A stretch of 7,774 nt of DNA from Smithella sp. UBA2180 (GCA_002327415.1 DCVU01000016.1:1-7774); one strand, 5' to 3'; numbered from the stretch's first letter, positions 1 to 6,194 are shown. Notes: generated from the sequence alone by a model not told the origin. A program made the numbers and translations.

Positions 1-319
1 TCTTCCTTATGGAATGCAGAAAAGAGTGGAATTGGGCCGTGCGCTTGCTCTGGAGCCAAAGTTGCTGGTTCTTGATGAACCTTTTGCCGGTATGAACATG
101 GAAGAAAAAGAGGATATGGTCCGCTTTCTTCTGGAGTTGAATCAAAGATGGGGACTCACCATGATTCTGGTCGAACATGATATGTCTATTGTCATGAGCA
201 TTGCCCAGAGAATTATGGTTTTAAACTTCGGTGAAAAACTGGGTGAAGGAAGCGCTGAAGAAATCAGCGTCAATCCTGAAGTCATTAAGGCTTATCTTGG
301 CGAAGCTGAAGCTTTGTAG
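1..319 (+). CDS. livG: LIV-type ABC transporter ATPase LivG, C-terminal part (5' end outside window)
   Basis: This is the last 105 or so codons of an ABC ATPase that powers uptake through the LivH/LivM permease pair at the inner membrane. The frame is open from base 2 and ends at TAG 317-319. The fragment begins at the ABC signature, read as LPYGMQKRVEL in place of the usual LSYGQQKR form. It continues with the Walker B strand and D-loop (LLVLDEPFAGM) and the H-loop (ILVEHDM), and ends with a typical LivG tail (NPEVIKAYLGEAEAL). The VEHD H-loop is the LivG form; LivF-type proteins usually have VEQN, as the second ATPase at 4555 does. Walker A lies upstream of the window. The ligase gene begins about 19 nt after the stop, so the two are probably co-transcribed. 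Family assignment is firm; the substrate is not known. Confidence 0.93.
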   Translation, partial: LPYGMQKRVELGRALALEPKLLVLDEPFAGMNMEEKEDMVRFLLELNQRWGLTMILVEHDMSIVMSIAQRIMVLNFGEKLGEGSAEEISVNPEVIKAYLGEAEAL

Positions 320-338
320 ATATCTAAGGCGTTATATT

Positions 339-2264
339 TTGCATAAAGAAGAGATAAATAAAACAAAAAGCAAATTAACCCTGCCGCAGTTGCTGGTGGA
401 AAATGCCGCTATGTATGGCGACACCAAAACGGCAATACGCGAAAAGGCATATGGCATATGGCATAAATATACTTGGACTGAATACGTCCATTATGTGCTG
501 ATAACAGCGGCCGGGTTTGCCTCGCTTAATTTGTGTCGTGGTGAAAATATCTGCATGATTGTGCATAATCATCCCGAGTGGCTTTTTTCGGAACTGGCAG
601 CGCACTCTCTGGGTGCGACAACCCTTAATTTGTTTACTTCTTCCATTGCCGATGAACTGGCTTTTTCCATAAAACGCATCAACTCGCCTGTCGTTGTCGT
701 TCAGGATCAGGAACAGGTCGATAAGCTTCTGGAAGTGAAAGAAAAACTGCCCCAGACAAAAAAAGTTGTCTATATTGATCCCACCGGAATGACTTCCTAC
801 GAAGATGATCCCTGGCTGATAAGCTATGCGAGGCTTCTGGAAGAAGGCGAGAAATTAATCAAAGATCATCCCAATTTTATCGAGGAGGAAATCGGCAAAG
901 GACGTCCTGATGATATAGCTGTTATGATTCAGACATCAGGAACCACCGGCGTTCCCAAAATAGCGACGTTATCGCATCGTAATTTAACCACGATGGCCAA
1001 CCAGTGGCTGGAGGCGACAAATATTAAATCTGAAGAAAACTGGCTATCCATGTCTCCTCCGGCGTGGATTGTTGATCAAATGTGGGGCATGGGGGTGGCG
1101 CTCGGAAGTGCTATGTGCATGAATTTTCCGGAAACGGCAGAAACAGTTCTGGAAGATTTTCGGGATATCGGACCTTCGATAATTATCACTTCATCACGCT
1201 TCTGGGAAGATATGGCATCGAGCATCAGAGTCAAAATATCTGATGCCGGCTGGCTAAAGAAAAAATTGTTTTATTGGGGTGAATCAACAGGGAAAGCGCT
1301 TGTAGAAAAACAATCACACCGGCAGCCGATTCCTTTATCCTTGCGCATATTAAATAAAGTTATGTCGGCGACTGTTTACCGGCCTCTTTTGGATCGCCTG
1401 GGTTGTTCTCATTTTCACAGCGCCTTTACCGGCGGCCATCCGATCAGTCCGGATGTTATTCTATTCTTTCGGGCCATCGGTTTGAATTTAAAGCAATGCT
1501 ATGGCCTGACAGAATCCGGCGGCATATTTCAGATACAACCGGATAACGAAGTTAAGCTGGAAACTGTCGGCAAACCGCTGTCTCTGACCGAAGTAAAAAT
1601 AGCCGTTGATCAGGAAGTGCTGGTTAAATCCGAAGCTAATTTTTCCGGATACTATAACGATTATCAATCAACGCAGGGCGCTTTTGAGAACGGCTGGCTC
1701 AAGACCGGCGATGCCGGATACATCGACAGCGAAGGCCATCTGCTCATCATCGGCCGCAAGGAAGATATCATCCGCAATAAAAGCGGTGAGGCTTTTTCTC
1801 CTGATTTTATCGAAACGCGTCTTAAATTCAGCCCCTACATTAAAGAAGCGGTTACCTTCGGCGAGGCGCGCCCCTACATTGCCGCCATGATCAATATCGA
1901 TTTGGGCAATGTCGGCAATTGGGCGGAGGATAAAATGATTCCGTACACGACTTATATGGACCTTTCTCAGCAACAAGCGGTGGAAGAATTGATTTTAAAG
2001 GAAGTGATAGCGGTCAACGAACAGCTTCCCGATGTCATGAAGATTAAGAAATTTGTTCTTCTTTATAAACTTCTGGATGCGGACGATGAAGAACTGACGC
2101 GCACGGGAAAAGTGCGCCGCCGTTTTGTTTACGGCTTGTATCTCAAGATTATTGAAGCAATGTACCAAAACCGGCAGAATATTGAGGTTACCGGTAAGGT
2201 CAAGTATCGCGATGGAAGAATCGGCGAAATAGAGACAACAATAAATATTATCAATGTGAGTTAG
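339..2264 (+). CDS. AMP-forming acyl-CoA synthetase (long-chain fatty acid-CoA ligase type, COG1022-like)
   Basis: This adenylate-forming enzyme of the ANL superfamily would convert a carboxylic acid, ATP and CoA to acyl-CoA, AMP and PPi in the cytoplasm. Numbered from the TTG at 339 (641 aa), it shows the P-loop TSGTTGVPK at 199-207, the YGLTE motif at 388-392, the TGD motif at 456-458, the hinge region around R473 (GRKEDIIRNKSGE) and a C-terminal LTRTGKVRRRF segment whose K591 fits the catalytic A10 lysine. All core motifs are intact. Start choice: the frame is open back to GTG 231, but that start would overlap livG by 89 nt. TTG 339 has AAGG at 326-329, nine nt upstream, and places the family-typical LTLPQLLVENA segment near the N terminus. 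The next ATG (411) would remove that segment. It lies between livG and livH, an order seen in LIV clusters of Desulfobacterota, which suggests activation of the imported acid. The chain length or aromatic nature of the substrate cannot be read from sequence. Confidence 0.92.
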   Translation: MHKEEINKTKSKLTLPQLLVENAAMYGDTKTAIREKAYGIWHKYTWTEYVHYVLITAAGFASLNLCRGENICMIVHNHPEWLFSELAAHSLGATTLNLFTSSIADELAFSIKRINSPVVVVQDQEQVDKLLEVKEKLPQTKKVVYIDPTGMTSYEDDPWLISYARLLEEGEKLIKDHPNFIEEEIGKGRPDDIAVMIQTSGTTGVPKIATLSHRNLTTMANQWLEATNIKSEENWLSMSPPAWIVDQMWGMGVALGSAMCMNFPETAETVLEDFRDIGPSIIITSSRFWEDMASSIRVKISDAGWLKKKLFYWGESTGKALVEKQSHRQPIPLSLRILNKVMSATVYRPLLDRLGCSHFHSAFTGGHPISPDVILFFRAIGLNLKQCYGLTESGGIFQIQPDNEVKLETVGKPLSLTEVKIAVDQEVLVKSEANFSGYYNDYQSTQGAFENGWLKTGDAGYIDSEGHLLIIGRKEDIIRNKSGEAFSPDFIETRLKFSPYIKEAVTFGEARPYIAAMINIDLGNVGNWAEDKMIPYTTYMDLSQQQAVEELILKEVIAVNEQLPDVMKIKKFVLLYKLLDADDEELTRTGKVRRRFVYGLYLKIIEAMYQNRQNIEVTGKVKYRDGRIGEIETTINIINVS

Positions 2265-2265
2265 C

Positions 2266-2282
2266 GCCAATTGATTATTGGC
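2266..2282 (+). other. small hairpin after the ligase stop codon
   Basis: GCCAAT (2266-2271) pairs with ATTGGC (2277-2282) around a 5-nt loop, directly after the TAG at 2262-2264. No T-run follows, so it is not a convincing intrinsic terminator. It may protect the upstream transcript end or be chance. Confidence 0.3.
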
Positions 2283-2308
2283 ATAATACCAAGTAAGCTT
2301 TCTATAAT
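2278..2308 (+). promoter_or_regulatory. possible internal sigma70-like promoter ahead of livH
   Basis: TTGGCA (2278-2283) and a perfect TATAAT (2303-2308) are separated by 19 nt in the 88-nt gap before livH. The -10 box is consensus and the -35 matches 5 of 6, but the spacer is two nt longer than ideal and the region is AT-rich, so a chance match is quite possible. If real, it would give livHM transcription independent of livG and the ligase. Confidence 0.3.
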
Positions 2309-2352
2309 TAATATTTTAAGGTACGAAAGCAACTTGCTATAAGGATTTGTAA

Positions 2353-3231
2353 ATGGAATTTTTTCTGCAATTATTGGTTAACGGCGTTTGCGTCGGTCTG
2401 CTTTACGGCATTTCCGCGATGGGCTTTGTCATGATTTTTAAATCATCGAGCGTGTTGAATTTCGCCCATGGAGAATTGCTGGCGCTTGGCGCTTTCTTTT
2501 TCCTGACGCTGGTAACCTGGGCGAAACTTCCGGTATTTGTCGCTTTTGCTTTGACTCTGATCGGTTGTTTTATGCTCGGCTTTCTTATCGAGAGATTTTT
2601 TCTGCGCCCGTTAATCGGCGAAAAACTGATTTTTGTTATCATGCTCACGGTGGGACTGGCCGCCATGTTCAAAGGATTAATATTGCTGATCTGGGGCGGC
2701 AATTTATATACCTATCCTGACTTTTTACCTCAAACCATGGGGCTGCAATTCGGCGCCATCTATATTTCCCCTGTTTATTCGGCAACACTGATTATCAGCG
2801 TTATCTTTCTTGTCCTGTTCGGTTTGTTCTTTAAGAAATCGGCGCAGGGTATTTATATGCGCTCTGTTGCCGATAATCAGAAGGCGGCTCTTTCGCTCGG
2901 CGTTCATGTCCGGCGTGTGTTCGCGCTCTCCTGGGCGATTGCGGCGATGGTCGCCTCCATGAGCGGCATTGTCCTCGGCATTATCAACGGCGTCAATGTT
3001 CATGATTTGAGCTCCATCGGCCTGAAAGTATTTCCCGTGGTTATTTTAGGCGGTCTGGACAGCATCGGCGGCGCGATTATCGGCGGGATCATCATCGGAC
3101 TTCTGGAAACATTTACCGCCGGTTACTTGTCAACATCTTTACGCGATGTAGTGCCTTATATTGTTTTAGTATTTATTTTGATGGTCAAACCCTACGGATT
3201 ATTCGGCTTGGTGGAAATTGAAAGGGTGTAG
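2353..3231 (+). CDS. livH: LIV-type ABC transporter permease LivH
   Basis: This 292-residue inner-membrane permease is one of the two channel subunits of the LIV-type ABC importer. Nearly the whole chain is hydrophobic helices separated by short loops. The family hallmark NFAHGELLALGAF follows the first helix at about residues 36-48. The cytoplasmic EAA-like coupling loop, where the ATPase docks, is visible as ADNQKAALSLGV from about residue 173. Glycine-rich helices (VVILGGLDSIGGAIIGG) and a short tail (KPYGLFGLVE) complete a normal LivH. Length matches the usual 285-310 aa. The ATG at 2353 has AAGGA at 2341-2345 with a 7-nt spacer. livM starts 13 nt after the stop, so the two are translated from one message. 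Substrate specificity is set by the binding protein, which is not in this window. Confidence 0.95.
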   Translation: MEFFLQLLVNGVCVGLLYGISAMGFVMIFKSSSVLNFAHGELLALGAFFFLTLVTWAKLPVFVAFALTLIGCFMLGFLIERFFLRPLIGEKLIFVIMLTVGLAAMFKGLILLIWGGNLYTYPDFLPQTMGLQFGAIYISPVYSATLIISVIFLVLFGLFFKKSAQGIYMRSVADNQKAALSLGVHVRRVFALSWAIAAMVASMSGIVLGIINGVNVHDLSSIGLKVFPVVILGGLDSIGGAIIGGIIIGLLETFTAGYLSTSLRDVVPYIVLVFILMVKPYGLFGLVEIERV

Positions 3232-3244
3232 GAAAGGCGAAAAA

Positions 3245-4315
3245 ATGAGGAAATTATCTTTTCATCCCTGCGGCAACTACCGTGAAAATTACGCGCAGGA
3301 ATTAAATATTTTCGAAACGGACTTCGGCAGAGTCAGTCTCGGAATATTTCTGGCATTGCTTTTTGGCGTTGCTCCATTCTGCTTAAGCCCTTACATGCTC
3401 TATATTCTCAATACCATCGGTATCGCGGCAATTGCCGCCATCGGGCTCAATATACTTATCGGTTATACCGGGCAGATATCTCTGGGTCATGGCGCGTTTT
3501 TCGGCGTGGGCGCGTATGCGGCGGCCATTATGGCCACAAGATGGGGAGTGGGATTCTATATCGCCATCCCTGCCGCGGGTATCATTACCGCTTTAGTGGG
3601 TATGATCATCGGCATACCGTCAGGCCGCCTGAAAGGTCTTTACTTGACGATAGCCACTCTGGCCGGACAATTTATCATCGAGTACGTTTTGATACAGTGG
3701 GACAGTCTAACTAAAGGCACAATGGGCATTACTCTTCCGTCGCCGCAAATAATGCATTGGCAGATAGCAGGAGACAAGGCATTTTTCTTTCTGATTTTCG
3801 TAAGCCTTGTTTTGATGACCTGGTTTGCGGTAAATATAATCAGGAGCAAATACGGGCGAGCTTTTATAGCAATCCGTGACAATGACCGCGCTGCAGAAGG
3901 CATGGGTATTCCGATTTTCAAATACAAACTGCTTTCGTTCGGCATAAGTTCTTTTTACGCGGGATTTGCCGGAGCTCTTTGGGCTTATTATATGGTGAGC
4001 ATTACAACGGAGCCTTTTAACCTGGGACTTTCGGTTGAGTATATCGCCATGGTAATTATCGGCGGAATGGGCAATATTCCCGGCGCGATTTTCGGAGCTA
4101 CCTTTATTACACTGCTGAATGAATTTTTACGATTTTTCACTGGTGTGTTAATGAATGTTCCCGCAATAGCCAGTTGGGGTTTAAACATGGCTCCGCTGCG
4201 CGAATTTGTTTTTGGTCTGGCCATTGTGTTATTTATATTAATTGAACCGAAGGGGTTGGCCGAAATCTGGCGAATAATTCGTTCCAGTTTCCGCCTCTGG
4301 CCGTTCTCATATTAG
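3245..4315 (+). CDS. livM: LIV-type ABC transporter permease LivM
   Basis: This is the second channel-forming permease, 356 aa. A hydrophilic N-terminal stretch of about 30 residues (HPCGNYRENYAQEL and following) precedes the first membrane helix. Next come the LivM hallmark GYTGQISLGHGAFFGVGAYA and several more helices. The cytoplasmic EAA-type loop RDNDRAAEGMGIPIFKYKLL begins at about residue 211. The C terminus ends in the family-typical LIEPKGLAEIWR. ATG 3245 is preferred: it has AAAGG at 3233-3237 with a 7-nt spacer and gives a normal LivM N terminus. An in-frame TTG at 3218 would overlap livH and adds residues without hydrophobic or family character. It pairs with LivH and the LivG/LivF ATPases. 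Unusually for such a cluster, a 239-nt hairpin-rich gap separates it from livF. Confidence 0.95.
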   Translation: MRKLSFHPCGNYRENYAQELNIFETDFGRVSLGIFLALLFGVAPFCLSPYMLYILNTIGIAAIAAIGLNILIGYTGQISLGHGAFFGVGAYAAAIMATRWGVGFYIAIPAAGIITALVGMIIGIPSGRLKGLYLTIATLAGQFIIEYVLIQWDSLTKGTMGITLPSPQIMHWQIAGDKAFFFLIFVSLVLMTWFAVNIIRSKYGRAFIAIRDNDRAAEGMGIPIFKYKLLSFGISSFYAGFAGALWAYYMVSITTEPFNLGLSVEYIAMVIIGGMGNIPGAIFGATFITLLNEFLRFFTGVLMNVPAIASWGLNMAPLREFVFGLAIVLFILIEPKGLAEIWRIIRSSFRLWPFSY

Positions 4316-4354
4316 AAAATTAGTATTTGCTGAAAGCAAATACATAAATTTTCT
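4314..4354 (+). terminator. two-part hairpin starting at the livM stop codon
   Basis: GTATTTGCT (4323-4331) and AGCAAATAC (4335-4343) form a perfect 9-bp stem with a GAA loop. Outside it AGAAAATT (4314-4321) can pair with AATTTTCT (4347-4354), giving a 17-pair hairpin with a small internal loop. A T-rich stretch is part of the outer arm. It could act as a terminator or as a 3'-end stabiliser for livHM mRNA. The symmetry is clear; the function is inferred. Confidence 0.5.
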
Positions 4355-4380
4355 TATCCCGATTTATCGGGGTAGGATAA
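4354..4380 (+). repeat. nested inverted repeat with TTATCC/GGATAA arms
   Basis: CCCGAT (4358-4363) pairs with ATCGGG (4366-4371) around a 2-nt loop as drawn, so the innermost pairs would open in RNA. TTATCC (4354-4359) is mirrored by GGATAA (4375-4380). TTATCC or its complement occurs five times between livM and livF (from 4354, 4375, 4479, 4499 and 4545), so it looks like a repeated building block of this gap. Confidence 0.5.
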
Positions 4381-4430
4381 AAATCAAGAAATATTTTGCT
4401 TTTTGAGCAGAAATATTTCGCAGATTTTTT
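4381..4430 (+). terminator. AT-rich hairpin followed by a T-run, terminator-like
   Basis: GAAATATTT (4388-4396) pairs with AAATATTTC (4411-4419). GCT/AGC (4398-4400/4406-4408) closes the inner part around TTTTG, and AAATC (4381-4385) pairs with GATTT (4423-4427). Six Ts at 4425-4430 follow. This is the best-shaped intrinsic terminator candidate in the window, although its stem is AT-rich and weak. If active it would reduce read-through from livM to livF. Confidence 0.45.
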
Positions 4431-4438
4431 AGTAAGCT

Positions 4439-4469
4439 TGAATTTACTTTTTTAAAAAAAGTAAATTCA
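4439..4469. repeat. near-perfect 31-bp palindrome
   Basis: GAATTTACTTTTTT (4440-4453) is followed by one A and then its exact reverse complement (4455-4468). The flanking T4439 and A4469 extend the pairing to 15 bp per arm. Because it contains a T-run and an A-run, it could act as a bidirectional terminator. It could also be the core of a small palindromic repeat element. The symmetry is seen directly; the role is unknown. Confidence 0.6.
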
Positions 4470-4481
4470 TTAACGCACTTA

Positions 4482-4542
4482 TCCCACATAGGTGGGACTT
4501 ATCCTGCAAAGCGAAGTGACGCGGGGCTAGTACAGAAATAGT
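4482..4542. repeat. intergenic repeat, copy A (upstream of livF)
   Basis: A 6-bp hairpin, TCCCAC (4482-4487) and GTGGGA (4492-4497) with loop ATAG, is followed by AAGCGAAG (4509-4516), GCGGGG (4521-4526), AGTAC (4529-4533) and AATAGT (4537-4542). The same blocks occur in the same order after livF (copy B, about 5394-5448), with spacing differences of a few nt. ACTTATCC also occurs twice around this hairpin (4477-4484 and 4497-4504). I infer two degenerate copies of one intergenic repeat family. Confidence 0.45.
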
Positions 4543-4554
4543 TAGGATAAAAAG

Positions 4555-5355
4555 ATGGGAGATGTTCTTCTACAATTAAATAATATATCTGTTGTATATT
4601 CAGATGTTATACAGGTATTGAAAGGTGTTTCTTTAAGTGTGGAAAAGGGCCATATCGTGTCTCTTTTGGGTAGTAACGGTGCCGGTAAAACAACCACGCT
4701 CAAAGCCATATCAGGATTACTCAAACCGGAAAACGGCGAAGTAACAGAAGGAACAATTATCTATAACGGTGTCAATATTCAGAATCAGGCACCGGAATTC
4801 ATTACCCGTCAGGGTATCATTCAGGTTCTGGAAGGCCGTCAGCCTTTTAAATATCTCACGATTGAAGAGAACCTGCGAGTAGGCACAGCCACGAGGTTCG
4901 GGAAACCTTATAAACAGGATCTGGAGATGGTTTATAATTATTTCCCGGCTTTGGTTCAAAGAAGAAAAGCGCTGGCGGGATATTGCAGCGGCGGAGAATT
5001 GCAGATGCTCGTTATCGGCCGTGCATTAATGGCTCATCCTCAGCTTCTGCTTTTGGATGAACCTTCACTGGGTCTGGCGCCGCTGTTTGTGCAGGAAATA
5101 TTCCGCATCATCAAAAAGATTAACGAAGAACAACAAGCGACAATTATTCTGGTGGAACAAAACGCCCGGATGGCGCTACAGGTCGCCCATTACGGCTATG
5201 TCATGGAGAATGGCAAGATCATGATGGAAGGCACGTCCAAAGAATTATCGGATAATCCGGATATCAAGGAATTCTATCTGGGCATGGCAGCATCGGGAAT
5301 TGCGAAGTCGTATAAGGACGTGAAGTCCTACAGGCGCCGAAAGCGCTGGCTATAA
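4555..5355 (+). CDS. livF: LIV-type ABC transporter ATPase LivF
   Basis: This second cytoplasmic ATPase of the importer, 266 aa, is slightly longer than the 235-245 aa typical of LivF. Walker A is GSNGAGKTT (39-47). The Q-loop region reads IIQVLEGRQPF (88-98). The signature is CSGGELQ (144-150), with Cys where Leu is usual. Walker B with D-loop is LLLLDEPSLGLAP (164-176), and the H-loop position is ILVEQN, the usual LivF form without His. The extra length is a basic tail ending SYRRRKRWL, which I recall from LivF proteins of ligase-containing clusters in Desulfobacterota. ATG 4555 has AGGA at 4544-4547, 7 nt upstream. Coding resumes only after 239 nt of inverted repeats, so its expression may be partly uncoupled from livHM. 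The stop TAA is followed at once by TGA (5356-5358). Confidence 0.95.
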   Translation: MGDVLLQLNNISVVYSDVIQVLKGVSLSVEKGHIVSLLGSNGAGKTTTLKAISGLLKPENGEVTEGTIIYNGVNIQNQAPEFITRQGIIQVLEGRQPFKYLTIEENLRVGTATRFGKPYKQDLEMVYNYFPALVQRRKALAGYCSGGELQMLVIGRALMAHPQLLLLDEPSLGLAPLFVQEIFRIIKKINEEQQATIILVEQNARMALQVAHYGYVMENGKIMMEGTSKELSDNPDIKEFYLGMAASGIAKSYKDVKSYRRRKRWL

Positions 5356-5386
5356 TGAGACGCCAATGTGACCAGCGAAGCGCAAG

Positions 5387-5448
5387 AGGTACAATCCCGC
5401 CAACATAGTTGGCAGGGAAGCGAAGCGGGATGAGTACCTTAATATAGT
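5387..5448. repeat. nested hairpin and intergenic repeat, copy B (downstream of livF)
   Basis: Three nested complementary pairs are visible: AGGTAC (5387-5392) with GTACCT (5434-5439), ATCCCGC (5394-5400) with GCGGGAT (5425-5431), and GCCAAC (5399-5404) with GTTGGC (5408-5413) around ATA. The inner two share two bases, so not every pair can form at once. The blocks ACATAG, AAGCGAAG (5418-5425), CGGG, AGTAC (5433-5437) and AATATAGT (5441-5448) repeat the order seen upstream of livF. AGCGAAGC also occurs at 5374-5381. It may serve as the livF transcript end, but no T-run follows. Confidence 0.5.
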
Positions 5449-5451
5449 CGG

Positions 5452-5464
5452 CTAACTTCGTTAG
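5452..5464. other. short hairpin CTAAC-TTC-GTTAG
   Basis: This is a perfect 5-bp inverted repeat around TTC, about 20 nt before the -35 box of the toxin-antitoxin promoter. The block ACTTCGTTAGAT (5455-5466) recurs with one change at 7078-7089, beyond the cargo genes. Confidence 0.35.
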
Positions 5465-5484
5465 ATGCTCCTTACGTAAAAACC

Positions 5485-5512
5485 TTGACAATCGGTCCGA
5501 ATTAAGTATTAT
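5485..5512 (+). promoter_or_regulatory. sigma70-like promoter of the toxin-antitoxin operon, with possible operator
   Basis: A perfect TTGACA (5485-5490) and TATTAT (5507-5512) are 16 nt apart, which would place the transcript start near 5519, just before the GGAGG ribosome-binding site (5522-5526). An imperfect inverted repeat is centred on the start of the -10 box: CGGTCCGAATT (5493-5503) against the complement of TATTTGAACCG (5512-5522), 8 of 11 matching. Phd-type antitoxins commonly autorepress by binding such palindromes; that role is inferred here. Confidence 0.6.
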
Positions 5513-5534
5513 ATTTGAACCGGAGGTTGTGAAA

Positions 5535-5816
5535 ATGAACATAATAAACGATATAAAGTCGGTAACATATTTAAAATCTAAAGCGGCAGATTTACTCAAT
5601 CAAGTAAACGAAACTCATCGCCCCATAATAATCACACAAAATGGCGATGCCCGCGCGGTGCTTCAAGATCCGACAAGCTATGAAAATATGCGTAATGCAA
5701 TCGGCATCTTAAAATTGATTTCACAAGGTGAGGCTGATATTAGAAAAGGAAAAGTTAAAAGTCAGGATGATGTTTTTAACAGCATTGAAGCGAACCTGAA
5801 AGATAAACTCAAATGA
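5535..5816 (+). CDS. type II antitoxin, Phd/YefM family
   Basis: This 93-residue protein should bind and neutralise the toxin encoded directly downstream and repress the shared promoter. Residues 1-52 follow the Phd/YefM pattern: an N-terminal strand and helix (IKSVTYLKSKAADLLNQV), then the strand pair PIIITQNGDARAVLQD and the SYENM helix start. The charged C-terminal half (about 55-93, rich in Lys, Asp and Glu) is where these antitoxins contact the toxin. ATG 5535 is chosen because GGAGG at 5522-5526 sits 8 nt upstream. A GTG at 5529 in the same frame is only 2 nt from the same site. The stop overlaps the toxin start by 4 nt (ATGA), a normal arrangement for translational coupling in this kind of operon. 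The gene is probably mobile cargo rather than part of the transporter operon. Family assignment is from pattern recognition. Confidence 0.85.
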   Translation: MNIINDIKSVTYLKSKAADLLNQVNETHRPIIITQNGDARAVLQDPTSYENMRNAIGILKLISQGEADIRKGKVKSQDDVFNSIEANLKDKLK

Positions 5817-6145
5817 GCAAGGGATATAAAATACTTTGGGCCGATGTTGCCGAACATGACCTGATGGATATTATAGAATATATTGCGATTGATAGTCCGG
5901 CCAATGCCTTAAAGACACTGCAAAAAATAAAAAAAATGGCATCAGTTCTTTATTCTCTTCCTGAACGCGGACGCGTGGTGCCTGAACTTCAAGATCAAGG
6001 CATCCATATATACAGAGAGCTTATAACTGCCCCCTGGAGAATAATATACAGAATTTCAGATAAGAATATTTATGTATTGTCAGTTTTAGATGCAAGGCGA
6101 AATGTAGAGGATATTCTTTTGAAGCGACTGGCATACAGCAAATAA
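5813..6145 (+). CDS. type II toxin, RelE/ParE superfamily
   Basis: This is a 110-residue toxin of the RelE/ParE fold. Members either cleave mRNA in the ribosome (RelE) or poison DNA gyrase (ParE); sequence alone does not settle which. The fold pattern is clear: an N-terminal strand (YKILWADVAEHDL), two helices (about residues 14-46, with a Lys-rich turn), the LPERGRVVPEL stretch (49-59), then the strands YRELITAPWRIIYRI (67-81) and IYVLSVLDARRNVEDIL (86-102). Basic residues R76, R80, R95 and R96 lie where active-site or surface arginines occur in the family. Length is normal (90-110 aa). The start overlaps the antitoxin stop by 4 nt and there is no separate ribosome-binding site of note, so translation is likely coupled. 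No frameshift or truncation is seen, so the system looks intact. Confidence 0.85.
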   Translation: MSKGYKILWADVAEHDLMDIIEYIAIDSPANALKTLQKIKKMASVLYSLPERGRVVPELQDQGIHIYRELITAPWRIIYRISDKNIYVLSVLDARRNVEDILLKRLAYSK

Positions 6146-6150
6146 TGTTT

Positions 6151-6164
6151 GTGGTCGTTACCAC
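6151..6164. other. small hairpin after the toxin gene
   Basis: GTGGT (6151-6155) and ACCAC (6160-6164) form a 5-bp inverted repeat with a 4-nt loop, 6 nt after the toxin stop. There is no T-run, so it is a weak terminator candidate at best. Confidence 0.3.
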
Positions 6165-6194
6165 TAAGGGGTTAAGAAATCAGATTATCGGTTA

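Larger units (their letters stand above)
4373..4553. repeat. 11-bp direct repeat bracketing the livM-livF hairpin segment
   Basis: TAGGATAAAAA occurs at 4373-4383 and again at 4543-4553, 170 bp apart. The second copy contains the AGGA used as the ribosome-binding site of livF (4544-4547, 7 nt before ATG 4555). The 159 bp between the copies are mostly inverted repeats. This is what an inserted or duplicated small element would look like, with the site of livF translation initiation duplicated. Chance in AT-rich DNA cannot be excluded. Confidence 0.4.

Noticed and set aside
231..338. Upstream extension of the ligase frame to GTG 231
   Set aside because: It would overlap livG by 89 nt and adds a Lys/Leu-rich stretch that is the shadow of livG coding sequence, not family sequence.
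375..605. Antisense open frame of 76 codons within the ligase
   Set aside because: It lies wholly inside a gene with clear motifs, has no recognisable domain, and is the complement of constrained coding sequence. The same applies to the other minus-strand frames under the ligase, livH, livM, livF and the cargo genes.
1606..1890. Plus-strand open frame of 94 codons in another frame of the ligase
   Set aside because: It lies under the most conserved ligase motifs and its product has low-complexity Arg/Ala/Ser character typical of out-of-frame reading.
3218..3244. TTG 3218 as livM start
   Set aside because: It overlaps the end of livH, while ATG 3245 has a well-placed AAAGG and gives a normal LivM N terminus.
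4316..4554. CRISPR array in the repeat-rich gap
   Set aside because: The repeats are palindromes of different sequences with no regular repeat-spacer periodicity.
5264..5599. Minus-strand open frame of 111 codons spanning the livF end and antitoxin start
   Set aside because: It crosses the livF end, the repeat-like gap, the toxin-antitoxin promoter and the antitoxin start, with no ribosome-binding site or known domain seen.
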